Under the pieces are notes generated by a model that made no database searches, was not told the origin of the DNA, and was given only the letters and a program-made list of their open reading frames with translations. The position numbers and the translations under genes were made by a program. Positions 8,012-16,389 of a stretch of 64,000 nt of DNA are shown in pieces. Position 1 is the stretch's first letter; every line of letters begins with the position of its first letter. Origin of the DNA: Improbicoccus devescovinae (GTDB lineage: Bacteria > Bacillota > Clostridia > Oscillospirales > Acutalibacteraceae); contig BSWA01000002.1 in the NCBI GenBank assembly GCA_036245095.1, positions 124,001 to 188,000 of the forward strand, given 5' to 3'.

Positions 8012-8917
8012 ATGATAACTCACATTTGTACAGACAAGAAAAAACCAAAAACCGGCCTAGGACGTGGTTTAGATTCACTTTTTTCAGAAAATTTCATACA
8101 AAATACACAAAAAAATGAAATTTTGAATTTAAAAATTAGTGAAATTATCCCAAACAAATCGCAACCCAGAAAAGAAATTGATAACCAGTCCATACTAGAA
8201 CTTGCGAGCTCGATAAAAAACCATGGAATCATCCAACCGATTGTAGTAAGATATTCGCAAGAAACCCAAAAATATGAACTAATAGTAGGCGAACGCCGCT
8301 GGAGAGCTGCTAAAATCGCAGCTATAAACGAGATTCCTGCAATTTTATTAAAAATAGATGACCAGAAATCCGCTGAGCTAGCGTTAATAGAAAATTTACA
8401 GCGTGAAAATCTCACTATAATAGAAGAAGCTAACGGATACAAAAAATTAATAGAAAATTACGGGCTTACACAGGAAGAAGTAGCCAAAATCATAGGTAAA
8501 TCTCGCCCAACCATAACAAATTCGATAAGAATTCTAGAACTTCCCGAAAATATTTTGTGCATGTTGAACGAAAATAAAATCACTGCAGGCCACGCTAGAG
8601 CATTACTTTGTTTAAAATCTCAAGATGATATACAAGAATTCGCAAGACATGTAATATTAAAAGAGCTGTCGGTAAGAGCCCTTGAACAAGAAATAAAAAG
8701 ATTCACAACCGAACACAATCCACAAATTAGAATTAAAAAAAACATTTTTTTTAGTGAATTTGAATCAAATTTAAATTTCAAATTAAAAAGAAACATCAAA
8801 ATATTAGGCTCAGAGAAGCAAGGGTTCATAAAATTAGAGTTCAACGGATTCAGAGACCTAGATAACCTTGTAAAAAGTCTAATGAATATTAAGGATGATA
8901 TAAGTGAAAATAAATAA
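8012..8917 (+). CDS. parB: ParB/Spo0J partitioning protein
   Basis: 301 residues. An N-terminal ParA-stimulating peptide (KTGLGRGLDSLF) is followed by the ParB/Srx-like CTP-binding domain (SQPRKEID, IVVRY, GERRWRAAK, ENLQRENL), the central helix-turn-helix (LTQEEVAKIIGKSRPTITNS) and a short C-terminal dimerisation region. ParB binds parS sites, spreads as a CTP clamp and recruits ParA and SMC. The ATG at 8012 follows gggaaggtgaa. The 3' end overlaps the next gene by 14 bases. Confidence 0.95.
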   Translation: MITHICTDKKKPKTGLGRGLDSLFSENFIQNTQKNEILNLKISEIIPNKSQPRKEIDNQSILELASSIKNHGIIQPIVVRYSQETQKYELIVGERRWRAAKIAAINEIPAILLKIDDQKSAELALIENLQRENLTIIEEANGYKKLIENYGLTQEEVAKIIGKSRPTITNSIRILELPENILCMLNENKITAGHARALLCLKSQDDIQEFARHVILKELSVRALEQEIKRFTTEHNPQIRIKKNIFFSEFESNLNFKLKRNIKILGSEKQGFIKLEFNGFRDLDNLVKSLMNIKDDISENK

Positions 8918-9380
8918 TTTTTTAAAATATTTTTTCATAATTTTAGTTGTTATTGCCATAATTCTTTATCCGCATTTTATAGGAGTCAGGAACAAATTTT
9001 TTTTAGAATTTATGGCAAGTTTATTAAAAAAAGTAAACAAATTTATATTTAAATTCAACATAAATTTTACATTTAACATGAAAAGTTTAACAAGTTATTT
9101 ATTTTTTTTATTATATTTTTTAGCAGGAATTTTATTAAATTCAGCCATGAAAATAAAAATAAAACAAAGTTTTTTATGCATAATAACCAGTTTATTAATT
9201 TGCATGTTCATATTTTTAATAACAGAGTTTTTCCTAGAAAAATTAGGAATATTCGATTTCGAGGGCGCAGGCACAGTATTATTTTTAGCTTTTGGATCAT
9301 TTTTAGGAACATATATTAATTCTTTATTTAAACCGCGTCAAAAAAAAGCATACAAATTTAATCAAAAAAAAGTGAGGTGA
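8904..9380 (+). CDS. Multi-pass membrane protein of unknown function
   Basis: 158 residues beginning at a GTG inside the end of parB, with aaggatgat upstream, so translation is probably coupled. There are about four hydrophobic segments (near 8-26, 61-80, 90-110, 120-140) and a basic C-terminus (KPRQKKAYKFNQKKVR). The last two spans, with FEGAGTVLFLAFGSFLGTYI, faintly recall the end of VanZ-type proteins, but key acidic residues are not clear. I do not recognise a function. Confidence 0.6.
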   Translation: MKINNFLKYFFIILVVIAIILYPHFIGVRNKFFLEFMASLLKKVNKFIFKFNINFTFNMKSLTSYLFFLLYFLAGILLNSAMKIKIKQSFLCIITSLLICMFIFLITEFFLEKLGIFDFEGAGTVLFLAFGSFLGTYINSLFKPRQKKAYKFNQKKVR

Positions 9381-9384
9381 TAAC

Positions 9385-9822
9385 ATGATCCTAATGGGCA
9401 TAGATTTAGGCAAAAAACGCACGGGCATCGCTTTGTGCGATGAAACCGAAATTTTGGCATATCCCGAGTGCGCGATTGTCGAAAAAAGTAGGACGAATTT
9501 GATAAATATTATAAAAAACAAAATTATAGATTATAAAATAAGTAAAGTTATTTTAGGATTACCGAAAAATATGAACGGTTTTTTAGGCGAAAGTGCACAA
9601 AAAATAATTAATTTCAAAGAAAAAATGTATAAAATAATGAATTTAAAAGATCTAGAAATAGAGCTTTGGGACGAGCGGCTTAGCACTATAACAGCTATCT
9701 CCAAAATGAGAGAGTTTGGGATTTCTATTAAAAAACAAAAAATGAGAATAGATGCAGCGGCGGCAGTAGTGATTTTGCAAAGTTATCTTGATTATATGAA
9801 TAATAAAAAGGCGAAGATATGA
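9385..9822 (+). CDS. ruvX: RuvX/YqgF RNase H-fold nuclease
   Basis: 145 residues, normal for the family. It has GIDLGKKRTGIAL (first catalytic Asp), LGLPKNMNG, and WDERLST (catalytic Glu and Arg region), with a further Asp in the terminal RIDAAAAVVILQ block. Family members process pre-16S rRNA and have been proposed as Holliday-junction resolvases. It starts at ATG 9385 after gaggtgataac and overlaps the following gene by 4 bases (ATGA). Confidence 0.9.
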   Translation: MILMGIDLGKKRTGIALCDETEILAYPECAIVEKSRTNLINIIKNKIIDYKISKVILGLPKNMNGFLGESAQKIINFKEKMYKIMNLKDLEIELWDERLSTITAISKMREFGISIKKQKMRIDAAAAVVILQSYLDYMNNKKAKI

Positions 9823-11936
9823 TTAAAAAAATTTTTTTGATTTTAATATTTTTATATTTAGGGTTTTTCCATAAAAATCTAATATGTTTAGGTTTTTTTT
9901 TAGATAATAGTAATAAAATTAATATTTTTTATACTAGTGAATTTTTTGGTAAAATAGGTAGCACATGGGTTGATGAAAATTTAACAAACATCGGTTTAGA
10001 TATTATTAAAAATGTAAAAAAAGAGACCGAAAATTCTATTCTCATTAGTACAAATGACATAATTCAGAGTACTTGTATGAATGATTTTAGTGATATTTCA
10101 CAAATTATTGATATAGTAAATTTGGCTGAATATGATCTAATGCTCGTAAATTCTCAGGAATTAAAAAGTTGGGATTCACAGAATTTAGAAATATTAAAAA
10201 AGCGATTTACAAATGCAAAATTCGGGTTATTAAAAAGTGATTTTAATTTGAGTAATAATAGTATTATTCGTAGTAATTATATTAAAGAAATATCTGGAAA
10301 ACGTATAGGATTTTTCGAAATTATTGATGATATAGATATAATTAATAGTCAAATCGCCAGTTTGAAAAAGCAAAAATCCGATGTTATAATTGGGGTTTCC
10401 GGTTCAGATTCTAGTAATATAAATATTAATAAGATCGCAGAGAAGACAGAAGGTTTGAATATTATAATTAGTAATAATAAACAAAAAAACGAAAATAATT
10501 TAATAAATAATGTATTTATCTCTGAAAATTCTTATGAATCATCAAATTTGGGTCATATTGAGTTGATTTTCAAAAATGGAAATCTTAAAATTAACTCTGA
10601 GCTGATAGACGCTCGGGATCTCGGAAAAAGTTTTGTTCCGGATATTAGTATTAAAAAAATGATAAATATTTTTTTAGATAAAATTAGTTTTAAGTCAGAT
10701 AAAATTGTGGGAATGACTAAAAACAAATTGTTTGGTGGTGATTTTTTTAGCAAAAATATACCAGAAATGTTTGAAATTCCGTTGGGCGATATTATTTGTG
10801 ATTCTATGGTTTGGCATGCGGAAAATAGTATGAGTGCCAGAACAGAATTTGGAGAAATTCACAAAAAAATGCCTATAGTATCGTTTGAAAATAGCGAATA
10901 TATACAAAAAACGATCAACCGTGGTTTTATAAGTTATAGGGATGTGTTTGATGCTTTCCCATTTGAGAGCAGTATAATTGCACAAGTTTTGACTGTTAAA
11001 AAATTATATAATTTACTTACAAAAAATTTCAATAAATTTAAATTCAGCAATTTCCCGCAAGTTTCGGGGATTAAAATAGAGTTTAATTCGGATAGAGAAA
11101 AAATAAGTGATTTGATTATTTTAGACAAAAATAGCAAAGTATTAAAGAAAATCTCAAAAGAAGATTCGGAGTCGAAAATTTTGTTTTTGTGTGATAGTGA
11201 GTTTTTAACTAGAATTATGCCTGATTTTATTGGAGAAAATATATATAATTTAGGCAAATTAAGAGATGTTTTTATTAAATATTTACGAAAACTTACGCTG
11301 GAAAGTGACTTTGGTTTTAAATATGATGAAAAGAATAGAATTATAATATCAGATGTTAAAAAACCAAATTTTAATGCTGAAATTATATTAAAAGATGAGC
11401 TCGAGGTTTTGAGTTTTAGGGATGTTTTTATTAGCATAAATAATAATCATGCTAAAAAATTCACTACTGATGAAAATGGCAAGGTATTTTTGCATAATTT
11501 GCCAAGTGGAATTCATAGAATTTTTGTCGAATATAACGGAAATAAAGAAGAAATTATCGTGTCGGATAGCGTTAATTCAAAATTTAATGTTATATATTTT
11601 TTAAATAAGTATAAGTATGATTTTAGCAAAGTAGCAAATATTATAGGCCAAATTCCATATAATATTAGTTTGGATGATGTGGATTTTGTGAGATTCGCCA
11701 AAAATTCTTATGATAATTTAAATGATTCTGATAAATTAAAAGTTTTTAATATATATAAGCTTGAGCATGCTCAGCGGGAGTTGGCAAAAATTAGAGGGAA
11801 TTTTATTGAGGATTTATTTATTAAAAATAGTAATAAAAATATTTTGTTAATTAGTTTATTATTAATAATTTCAAGCATAAGTTTGTTGGTAATAATAAAT
11901 TATAAACAAAAAAAGAGCTTGTTGAGCAGAGATTAG
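9819..11936 (+). CDS. Membrane-anchored surface protein, degenerate 5'-nucleotidase (UshA) family
   Basis: 705 residues: signal peptide (1-24), a metallophosphatase-like N-domain (about 30-260), a 5'-nucleotidase C-domain-like region (about 290-490, with PLGDIICDSMVWHAE and INRGFISYRDVFDAFPFES), a small regulatory-like beta domain (TDENGKVFLHNLPSGIHRIF, about 545-590), and a C-terminal membrane span followed by a basic tail. The metal ligands expected in the N-domain are missing: NDLHG is TSEFFGK, GD is TND, GNH(D/E) is NSQEL, and GHxH is SNNKQ. It is thus probably not an active nucleotidase. Overlaps ruvX by 4 bases. Confidence 0.6.
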   Translation: MIKKIFLILIFLYLGFFHKNLICLGFFLDNSNKINIFYTSEFFGKIGSTWVDENLTNIGLDIIKNVKKETENSILISTNDIIQSTCMNDFSDISQIIDIVNLAEYDLMLVNSQELKSWDSQNLEILKKRFTNAKFGLLKSDFNLSNNSIIRSNYIKEISGKRIGFFEIIDDIDIINSQIASLKKQKSDVIIGVSGSDSSNININKIAEKTEGLNIIISNNKQKNENNLINNVFISENSYESSNLGHIELIFKNGNLKINSELIDARDLGKSFVPDISIKKMINIFLDKISFKSDKIVGMTKNKLFGGDFFSKNIPEMFEIPLGDIICDSMVWHAENSMSARTEFGEIHKKMPIVSFENSEYIQKTINRGFISYRDVFDAFPFESSIIAQVLTVKKLYNLLTKNFNKFKFSNFPQVSGIKIEFNSDREKISDLIILDKNSKVLKKISKEDSESKILFLCDSEFLTRIMPDFIGENIYNLGKLRDVFIKYLRKLTLESDFGFKYDEKNRIIISDVKKPNFNAEIILKDELEVLSFRDVFISINNNHAKKFTTDENGKVFLHNLPSGIHRIFVEYNGNKEEIIVSDSVNSKFNVIYFLNKYKYDFSKVANIIGQIPYNISLDDVDFVRFAKNSYDNLNDSDKLKVFNIYKLEHAQRELAKIRGNFIEDLFIKNSNKNILLISLLLIISSISLLVIINYKQKKSLLSRD

Positions 11937-12017
11937 TTTTTTAAAAAAATAAATAGTTTCGTAGTTTTTGTTAAAAAAAATATTTGAATTTTAATTAAAT
12001 TTTAATAATATAAAATA

Positions 12018-12046
12018 TTGATTTTTTAAAAAGATAGTGATATGAT
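12018..12046 (+). promoter_or_regulatory. Sigma-A promoter of the S10 ribosomal operon
   Basis: TTGATT (12018-12023), 17 bases, TATGAT (12041-12046), 111 bases upstream of rpsJ. The roughly 100-base leader contains no gene. Confidence 0.7.
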
Positions 12047-12156
12047 TTCCGTGACGGGGTGTCTAGAGTTATTTTTAAAAAAGTATAATTGATTTTGGAT
12101 ATTTCTCGCTATTTGGAAATGGTCATTGTTTTAGAAATGGAGGTGTTATTTGAGAA

Positions 12157-12471
12157 TTGAGCAAAAAAAGTAATGTTATTAGAATTAACTTGAAAGGTTA
12201 TGATTACGAGCTCGTCGATAAGTCTGCGGAACGTATTGTTATGGCGGCTAAACGGACCGGTGCTTCGGTTATAGGCCCTGTACCGTTACCTACGGAAAAG
12301 AAAATAATTACGGTTTTGAGGTCTACACAGGTTAATAAAGATAGCCGGGAGCAGTTTGAAATGCGGACGCATAAACGTCTTTTGGATATCCGAAATTATT
12401 GTAATAAGACGGTTGAGTCTCTTACGGGATTGGAGCTTCCTGCTGGCGTTGAAATTAATATAAAATTATAA
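12157..12471 (+). CDS. rpsJ: 30S ribosomal protein S10
   Basis: 104 residues, standard length. The TTG at 12157 follows ggaggtg by 11 bases. Diagnostic blocks are IRINLKGYDYELVDKSAERI, GPVPLPTEK, RSTQVNKDSREQFEMRTHKR and ELPAGVEINIKL. S10 sits in the 30S head and, as NusE, takes part in antitermination. It is the first gene of the supercluster. Confidence 0.97.
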   Translation: MSKKSNVIRINLKGYDYELVDKSAERIVMAAKRTGASVIGPVPLPTEKKIITVLRSTQVNKDSREQFEMRTHKRLLDIRNYCNKTVESLTGLELPAGVEINIKL

Positions 12472-12507
12472 TTATTTTTCGGGAAATAGGAGGTGTATTG
12501 TTGGTTT

Positions 12508-13173
12508 ATGAAAAAAAGTATTATCGGTAAGAAGTTGGGTATGACTCAGATTTTTACTGAAAAGGGTTTGCAAATTCCGATAACGGTTGTCGAGGCAGGC
12601 CCGTGCGTTGTTTGCGCGAAGAAAAATATCGAACGTGATGGTTATAATTCTGTCCAGTTGGGGTTCGGGAAGCCGAATTCTAAGCGTATTAAAAAGCCGT
12701 TGAAAGTATTTTTTGAAAAGAATAATTTGGAGCCTAAAAAGATCTTGCATGAGTTTAGACTCGATGATTGTGAGAAATATAATGTTGGTGATATTATAAG
12801 TCTGGATATTTTCAGCGCGGGGGAATATGTTGATGTTACTTCCAAAAGTAAGGGGAAGGGCTGGGCCGGCGTTATAAAACGTTGGAATTTCAGAAGATTA
12901 AAGGAATCGCACGGTACCGGGCCGGTGGTTAGGCATGGTGGATCGATTGGGATGTGTTCTAATCCCTCGAGAGTTTTTAAGGGGAAAAAGATGTCCGGGC
13001 GTTTGGGCGGCGATAGGGTTACGGTTCAGAATTTGAAAATTGTTAAAGTTGATCAAGGCAACAACTTGATTGCTATTCGGGGGGCGATTCCTGGAGCAAA
13101 AGGGTGTGTTGTTTTTATTAAAAATAGCGTGAAAGCTAGGAAACAAGAGGTGTTGAGCAATGCCAAAACATGA
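12508..13173 (+). CDS. rplC: 50S ribosomal protein L3
   Basis: 221 residues from ATG 12508; an in-frame GTG at 12493 overlaps the ribosome-binding site (aggaggtg) and is not credible. Features are KKSIIGKKLGMTQIF, the loop GKGWAGVIKRWNF, and the conserved glutamine-methylation-type region with GTGPVVRHGGSIG. L3 nucleates early 50S assembly near the peptidyl transferase centre. It overlaps rplD by 14 bases. Slightly longer than the usual 205-215 residues, with a Lys-rich end. Confidence 0.97.
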   Translation: MKKSIIGKKLGMTQIFTEKGLQIPITVVEAGPCVVCAKKNIERDGYNSVQLGFGKPNSKRIKKPLKVFFEKNNLEPKKILHEFRLDDCEKYNVGDIISLDIFSAGEYVDVTSKSKGKGWAGVIKRWNFRRLKESHGTGPVVRHGGSIGMCSNPSRVFKGKKMSGRLGGDRVTVQNLKIVKVDQGNNLIAIRGAIPGAKGCVVFIKNSVKARKQEVLSNAKT

Positions 13174-13786
13174 TGTTGTTGATGTAAATGGCGTGAATGT
13201 GGGCGAAATAGATTTGAATGATTCTGTTTTTTTGATTAAGCCTAATATGTCGGCAGTGCATCTTGCGATGGTCGCGTATCTTGCGGCTCAGCGGGTGGGC
13301 ACGAAGTCGTGTTTGACGCGCGCGGAAGTTTCTGGCGGGGGCCGGAAACCGTGGAGGCAAAAAGGCACGGGGCATGCGCGGCAAGGGTCTACTCGGGCGC
13401 CTCAGTGGCGACACGGCGGTGTGGTTTTTGCTCCTAAGCCGAGGGATTTTTCTATCGGAATTAATAAAAAAGTGCGACGTTTGGCTATACGTTCTGTATT
13501 TTCGTTGAAGTTTTTAAATGGTGATATAATAGTTTTGGATGATTTGGTTTTTAATGAGATTAAAACTAAAAATATGGTGAATATACTTAAGAACATCGGG
13601 GCCACGGACAAGGCTTTGATTGTTTTGCCAAGTATAGATGAAAAAGTTATTAAATCTAGTCGGAATATAAAAGGAGTCACAAGCTCGCAAGTTGATAATT
13701 TAAATATTCATAATTTATTTTATTCCGGGAAACTAGTGATGCCGAAGAGCTCTGTTCGTAATATTGAGGAGATGTATGCATCATGA
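13160..13786 (+). CDS. rplD: 50S ribosomal protein L4
   Basis: 208 residues. The start is inside the end of rplC, after caagaggtgttgagca. The loop that lines the exit tunnel is intact (GGGRKPWRQKGTGHARQGSTRAP, then WRHGGVVFAPKPRDF). L4 is an early assembly protein and in some bacteria represses the S10 operon; no obvious L4-binding leader was seen here. The 3' end overlaps rplW by 4 bases. Confidence 0.97.
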   Translation: MPKHDVVDVNGVNVGEIDLNDSVFLIKPNMSAVHLAMVAYLAAQRVGTKSCLTRAEVSGGGRKPWRQKGTGHARQGSTRAPQWRHGGVVFAPKPRDFSIGINKKVRRLAIRSVFSLKFLNGDIIVLDDLVFNEIKTKNMVNILKNIGATDKALIVLPSIDEKVIKSSRNIKGVTSSQVDNLNIHNLFYSGKLVMPKSSVRNIEEMYAS

Positions 13787-14079
13787 GAATGGAAAATTAT
13801 GATATTTTAATTAAGCCGGTTGTTTCGGAAAAATCCACAAGTGGTATTGTCTCGCGAAAGTATGTTTTTAAAGTTCGAAAAGATGCCGTGAAACAGCAAA
13901 TCAGGACCGCCGTGGAAGAAATTTTTGACGTGAAAGTAAAAAAAGTTAATGTTTTGAATGTTCGCGGGCGGGCGCGTAGGAGAGGTCATATTGTGGGCTT
14001 CACTCCTGCATGGAAAAAGGCGATTGTTACGTTGCTCCCAGGCCAAAAAGGTATTGAATATTTCGATTCTATGACGTAA
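13783..14079 (+). CDS. rplW: 50S ribosomal protein L23
   Basis: 98 residues, standard length. It contains ILIKPVVSEKS, KYVFKVRKDAVKQQIRTAVE, and the tunnel-exit loop with NVRGRARRRGHIVGFTPAWKKAIVTL. L23 forms the docking site for trigger factor and SRP at the exit tunnel. Its TAA stop overlaps the ATG of the first repeat-borne small ORF (TAATG, 14077-14081). The next ribosomal gene, rplB, starts only 687 bases later, an unusually large gap for this operon. Confidence 0.97.
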   Translation: MRMENYDILIKPVVSEKSTSGIVSRKYVFKVRKDAVKQQIRTAVEEIFDVKVKKVNVLNVRGRARRRGHIVGFTPAWKKAIVTLLPGQKGIEYFDSMT

Positions 14080-14611
14080 TGGTTCAGTTGCAAAAAAAAT
14101 ATTTGAAAAGTGTTGGGAATAGCGTTCATGACGGTGTTTATGGAGATGACAAAGTGTAAAATATTTTGAGTTTTTATGAGCAAAGTGAAGATGGAAAAAT
14201 ATTTGAAAAGTGTTGGGAACAGCGGTCGTGACGGTGTTTGTGGAGATGACAAAGTGTAAAATATTTTGAGTTTTTATGAGCAAAGTGAAGATGGGAAAAT
14301 ATTTGGAAAGTGTTGGGAATGGCGTTCATGACGGTGTTTGTGGAGATGAAAGAGTATAAAATATTTTGAGTTTTTATGAGCAAAGTGAAGATGGAAAAAT
14401 ATTTGAAAAGTGTTGGGAACAGCGGTCGTGACGGTGTTTGTGTAGATGAAGGAGTATAAAATATTTTGAGTTTTTATGAGCAAAGTGAAGATGGAAAAAT
14501 ATTTGAAAAGTGTTGGGAATGGCGGCTGTGACGGTGGTTGTAAGGGTAGAAAAGTATAAAATATTTTGGGCTTATATGATTAAAGGGAATGCAAAAAAGT
14601 TTGAATTTTAA
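14079..14611 (+). repeat. Six tandem units of exactly 100 bp, five with a full-length 26-27-codon ORF and a sixth with a truncated one
   Basis: The block atttgaaaagtgttggga recurs at 14101, 14201, 14301 (as atttggaaag), 14401 and 14501. A sixth, diverged unit retains atattttgggct and ATG at 14576. Each unit holds an ATG-to-stop frame: 14079-14159 (26 aa), 14176-14259, 14276-14359, 14376-14459, 14476-14559 (27 aa each), and a truncated 14576-14611 (11 aa). Peptides 2-5 start MSKVKM; peptides 1-5 share KYLKSVGN (KYLESVGN in 3) and a central DGV (DGG in 5). Copies differ by substitutions only, never by indels. Ribosome-binding sites are weak, so translation is uncertain. The remaining 14612-14766 is AT-rich without a gene. 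Confidence 0.85.
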
Positions 14612-14766
14612 TGGGATTGTTTTGTTTTTAAAATGAATTATTTGTTAAAATTAGAAAATGGATTTTAAAGAATTAGTTAAAGTTAATTGGGAGTATTTTT
14701 GGTTAATATTAATTAAAATATGTTTTAGATTAGATTATTTTTATGCAAAAAGGAGTGGAATCGGTT

Positions 14767-15600
14767 TTGGGAATAAAGAGCTATCGTCCTACGACTCCTT
14801 CTAGACGCGGCATGACGGTTTTGGATTATTCTAATCTTTCGAAAGTTAAGCCGACTCGAAGCTTGTTGACGAAGTTAAAAAAGAATTCTGGTCGGAATAG
14901 CTATGGCCGAATAACGGTTAGGCATCGCGGCGGCGGGAATCGAAGAAAATATAGAGTTATTGATTTCAAAAGAAGAAATTTCGACAAACTTGGTGTTGTT
15001 AAAAGTATAGAATATGATCCGAATAGGTCTGCGAATATAGCGTTGATTAGTTATCCGGATGGTAGCAAAAGTTATATATTAGAACCGTCGGGATTGACTG
15101 TCGGTGCACAGGTGGTTTCGGGTAAAAATGTGGATATTAAGGCCGGTAATGCTTTGGAATTAAGGGATATCCCGGTTGGTACTTTGGTGCATAATGTTGA
15201 GTTGTATCCTGGGAAAGGTGGACAGTTGGCGCGTGCTGCGGGCAATATGGCTCAGTTGATGGCTAAAGAAAATGGCTTAGCGTTGTTGCGGTTACCGTCT
15301 GGCGAACTCAGGAATGTGTCGGTTTTGTGTATGGCAACGATTGGGACTGTCGGGAATGAAGATTATGAAAATGTGAAAATTGGCAAAGCGGGGCGTAAGC
15401 GTCATATGGGATGGCGGCCTCAGGTTCGCGGTTCAGCTATGAATCCGTGTGATCATCCGCATGGAGGTGGAGAAGGGAAGTCTCCGATTGGTAGGTCTGG
15501 CCCGTTGACTCCGTGGGGGAAGCCGACTTTGGGGTATAAAACTAGAAAAAGAAATAAAAAATCAAATGATATGATTGTTAAACGCAGGAAACAAAAATAG
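14767..15600 (+). CDS. rplB: 50S ribosomal protein L2
   Basis: 277 residues from TTG 14767 (MGIKSYRPTTPSRRGMT), with aaaaggagtgg upstream; an in-frame ATG at 14743 lies before that site. It contains HRGGGNRRKYRVIDFKR, YPGKGGQLARAAGN, the invariant GSAMNPCDHPHGGGEGK with the histidine near the peptidyl transferase centre, and a basic C-terminus. L2 is needed for subunit association. It follows the 100-bp repeat array rather than rplW directly. Confidence 0.97.
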   Translation: MGIKSYRPTTPSRRGMTVLDYSNLSKVKPTRSLLTKLKKNSGRNSYGRITVRHRGGGNRRKYRVIDFKRRNFDKLGVVKSIEYDPNRSANIALISYPDGSKSYILEPSGLTVGAQVVSGKNVDIKAGNALELRDIPVGTLVHNVELYPGKGGQLARAAGNMAQLMAKENGLALLRLPSGELRNVSVLCMATIGTVGNEDYENVKIGKAGRKRHMGWRPQVRGSAMNPCDHPHGGGEGKSPIGRSGPLTPWGKPTLGYKTRKRNKKSNDMIVKRRKQK

Positions 15601-15650
15601 GTTTTTTTGTTTAATTTGTATATAAATTTTATATTAGGGAGTTGGAATTT

Positions 15651-15950
15651 GTGAGTAGAAGCTTAAAAAAAGCACCGTATGTCATGCCGGTTTTGTTGAA
15701 ACGAGTCGAAGTTTTGAATGAAAAAAAAGAAAAAAAAGTATTGAAAACTTGGAGCCGTAGCTCGACTATTTATCCGTGTTTTGTAGGACATACTATTGCT
15801 GTGCATGATGGAAAAAAACATGTTCCTATTTATATTGGCGAGGAAATGGTGGGCCATAAATTGGGCGAGTTTGCGTTAACACGAACTTTTAGGAGCCATT
15901 CGGGGTCAAAAACAGCTGGGTCTCCTAAGCAGGGCGCACAAAAAAGTTAG
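15651..15950 (+). CDS. rpsS: 30S ribosomal protein S19
   Basis: 99 residues from GTG 15651 (MSRSLKKAPYV), after gggagttgg. Conserved blocks are KTWSRSSTIYPCFVGHTIAVHDGKKH, EEMVGHKLGEFALTRTFRSHSG and a basic tail. It contacts the A-site finger and S13 in the 30S head. Standard position between L2 and L22. Confidence 0.97.
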   Translation: MSRSLKKAPYVMPVLLKRVEVLNEKKEKKVLKTWSRSSTIYPCFVGHTIAVHDGKKHVPIYIGEEMVGHKLGEFALTRTFRSHSGSKTAGSPKQGAQKS

Positions 15951-16004
15951 AATGAATAATGCTTTTTTGTTTAATTTTATTTTTTTATGAAGGGAGTTTT
16001 AAAA

Positions 16005-16388
16005 TTGGAGGCATCGGCTTATTTGAAATACGTGAGAATTTCTCCGCGGAAAGTTTCTATTGTGTTGGATTTGATACGGGATAAGTCTGTAGATTATGCT
16101 TTTGGAGTTTTAAAGTATACTCGAAAGTCTGCTTGCGAATATATAGTTAAATTGCTTGCATCGGCGGTTGCGAATGCTGTTAATAATAAAAATATGAACA
16201 GCGCGAATTTGTATATTGTTGAATGTTTTGCAGGTCCGGGGCCGACTGTCAGAAGGATGTTGCCCGTGTCGAAAGGCCGTGGACATAGGATTTTGAAGCG
16301 ATCGTCGCATATTTCGCTTACAGTTGGCGACGAACCTAGAGATAAAAAAGTTGTAAATAAGAAAATTATAAAGAAGGTGAGTAGTTAA
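16005..16388 (+). CDS. rplV: 50S ribosomal protein L22
   Basis: 127 residues from TTG 16005 (MEASAYLKYVRISPRKV), with gaagggag upstream; an ATG at 15987 lies before that site. It includes the exit-tunnel hairpin region (GPTVRRMLPVSKGRGHRILKRSSHI). The C-terminus is extended by a lysine-rich tail (DKKVVNKKIIKKVSS) beyond the usual 110-115 residues. Immediately followed by rpsC. Confidence 0.96.
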   Translation: MEASAYLKYVRISPRKVSIVLDLIRDKSVDYAFGVLKYTRKSACEYIVKLLASAVANAVNNKNMNSANLYIVECFAGPGPTVRRMLPVSKGRGHRILKRSSHISLTVGDEPRDKKVVNKKIIKKVSS

Positions 16389-16389
16389 G

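Noticed and set aside
7000..9000. parS site or replication origin next to parA-parB
   Set aside because: No copy of the parS consensus, DnaA-box cluster or dnaA, rpmH or gidB neighbours was seen.
13807..14483. Leftward ORFs across the end of rplW and the 100-bp array
   Set aside because: They arise because the repeat is open in several frames; they lack ribosome-binding sites and overlap rplW antisense.
14079..14611. CRISPR array or spacer-repeat structure
   Set aside because: Units are contiguous 100-bp tandem copies with no unique spacers and no cas genes nearby.
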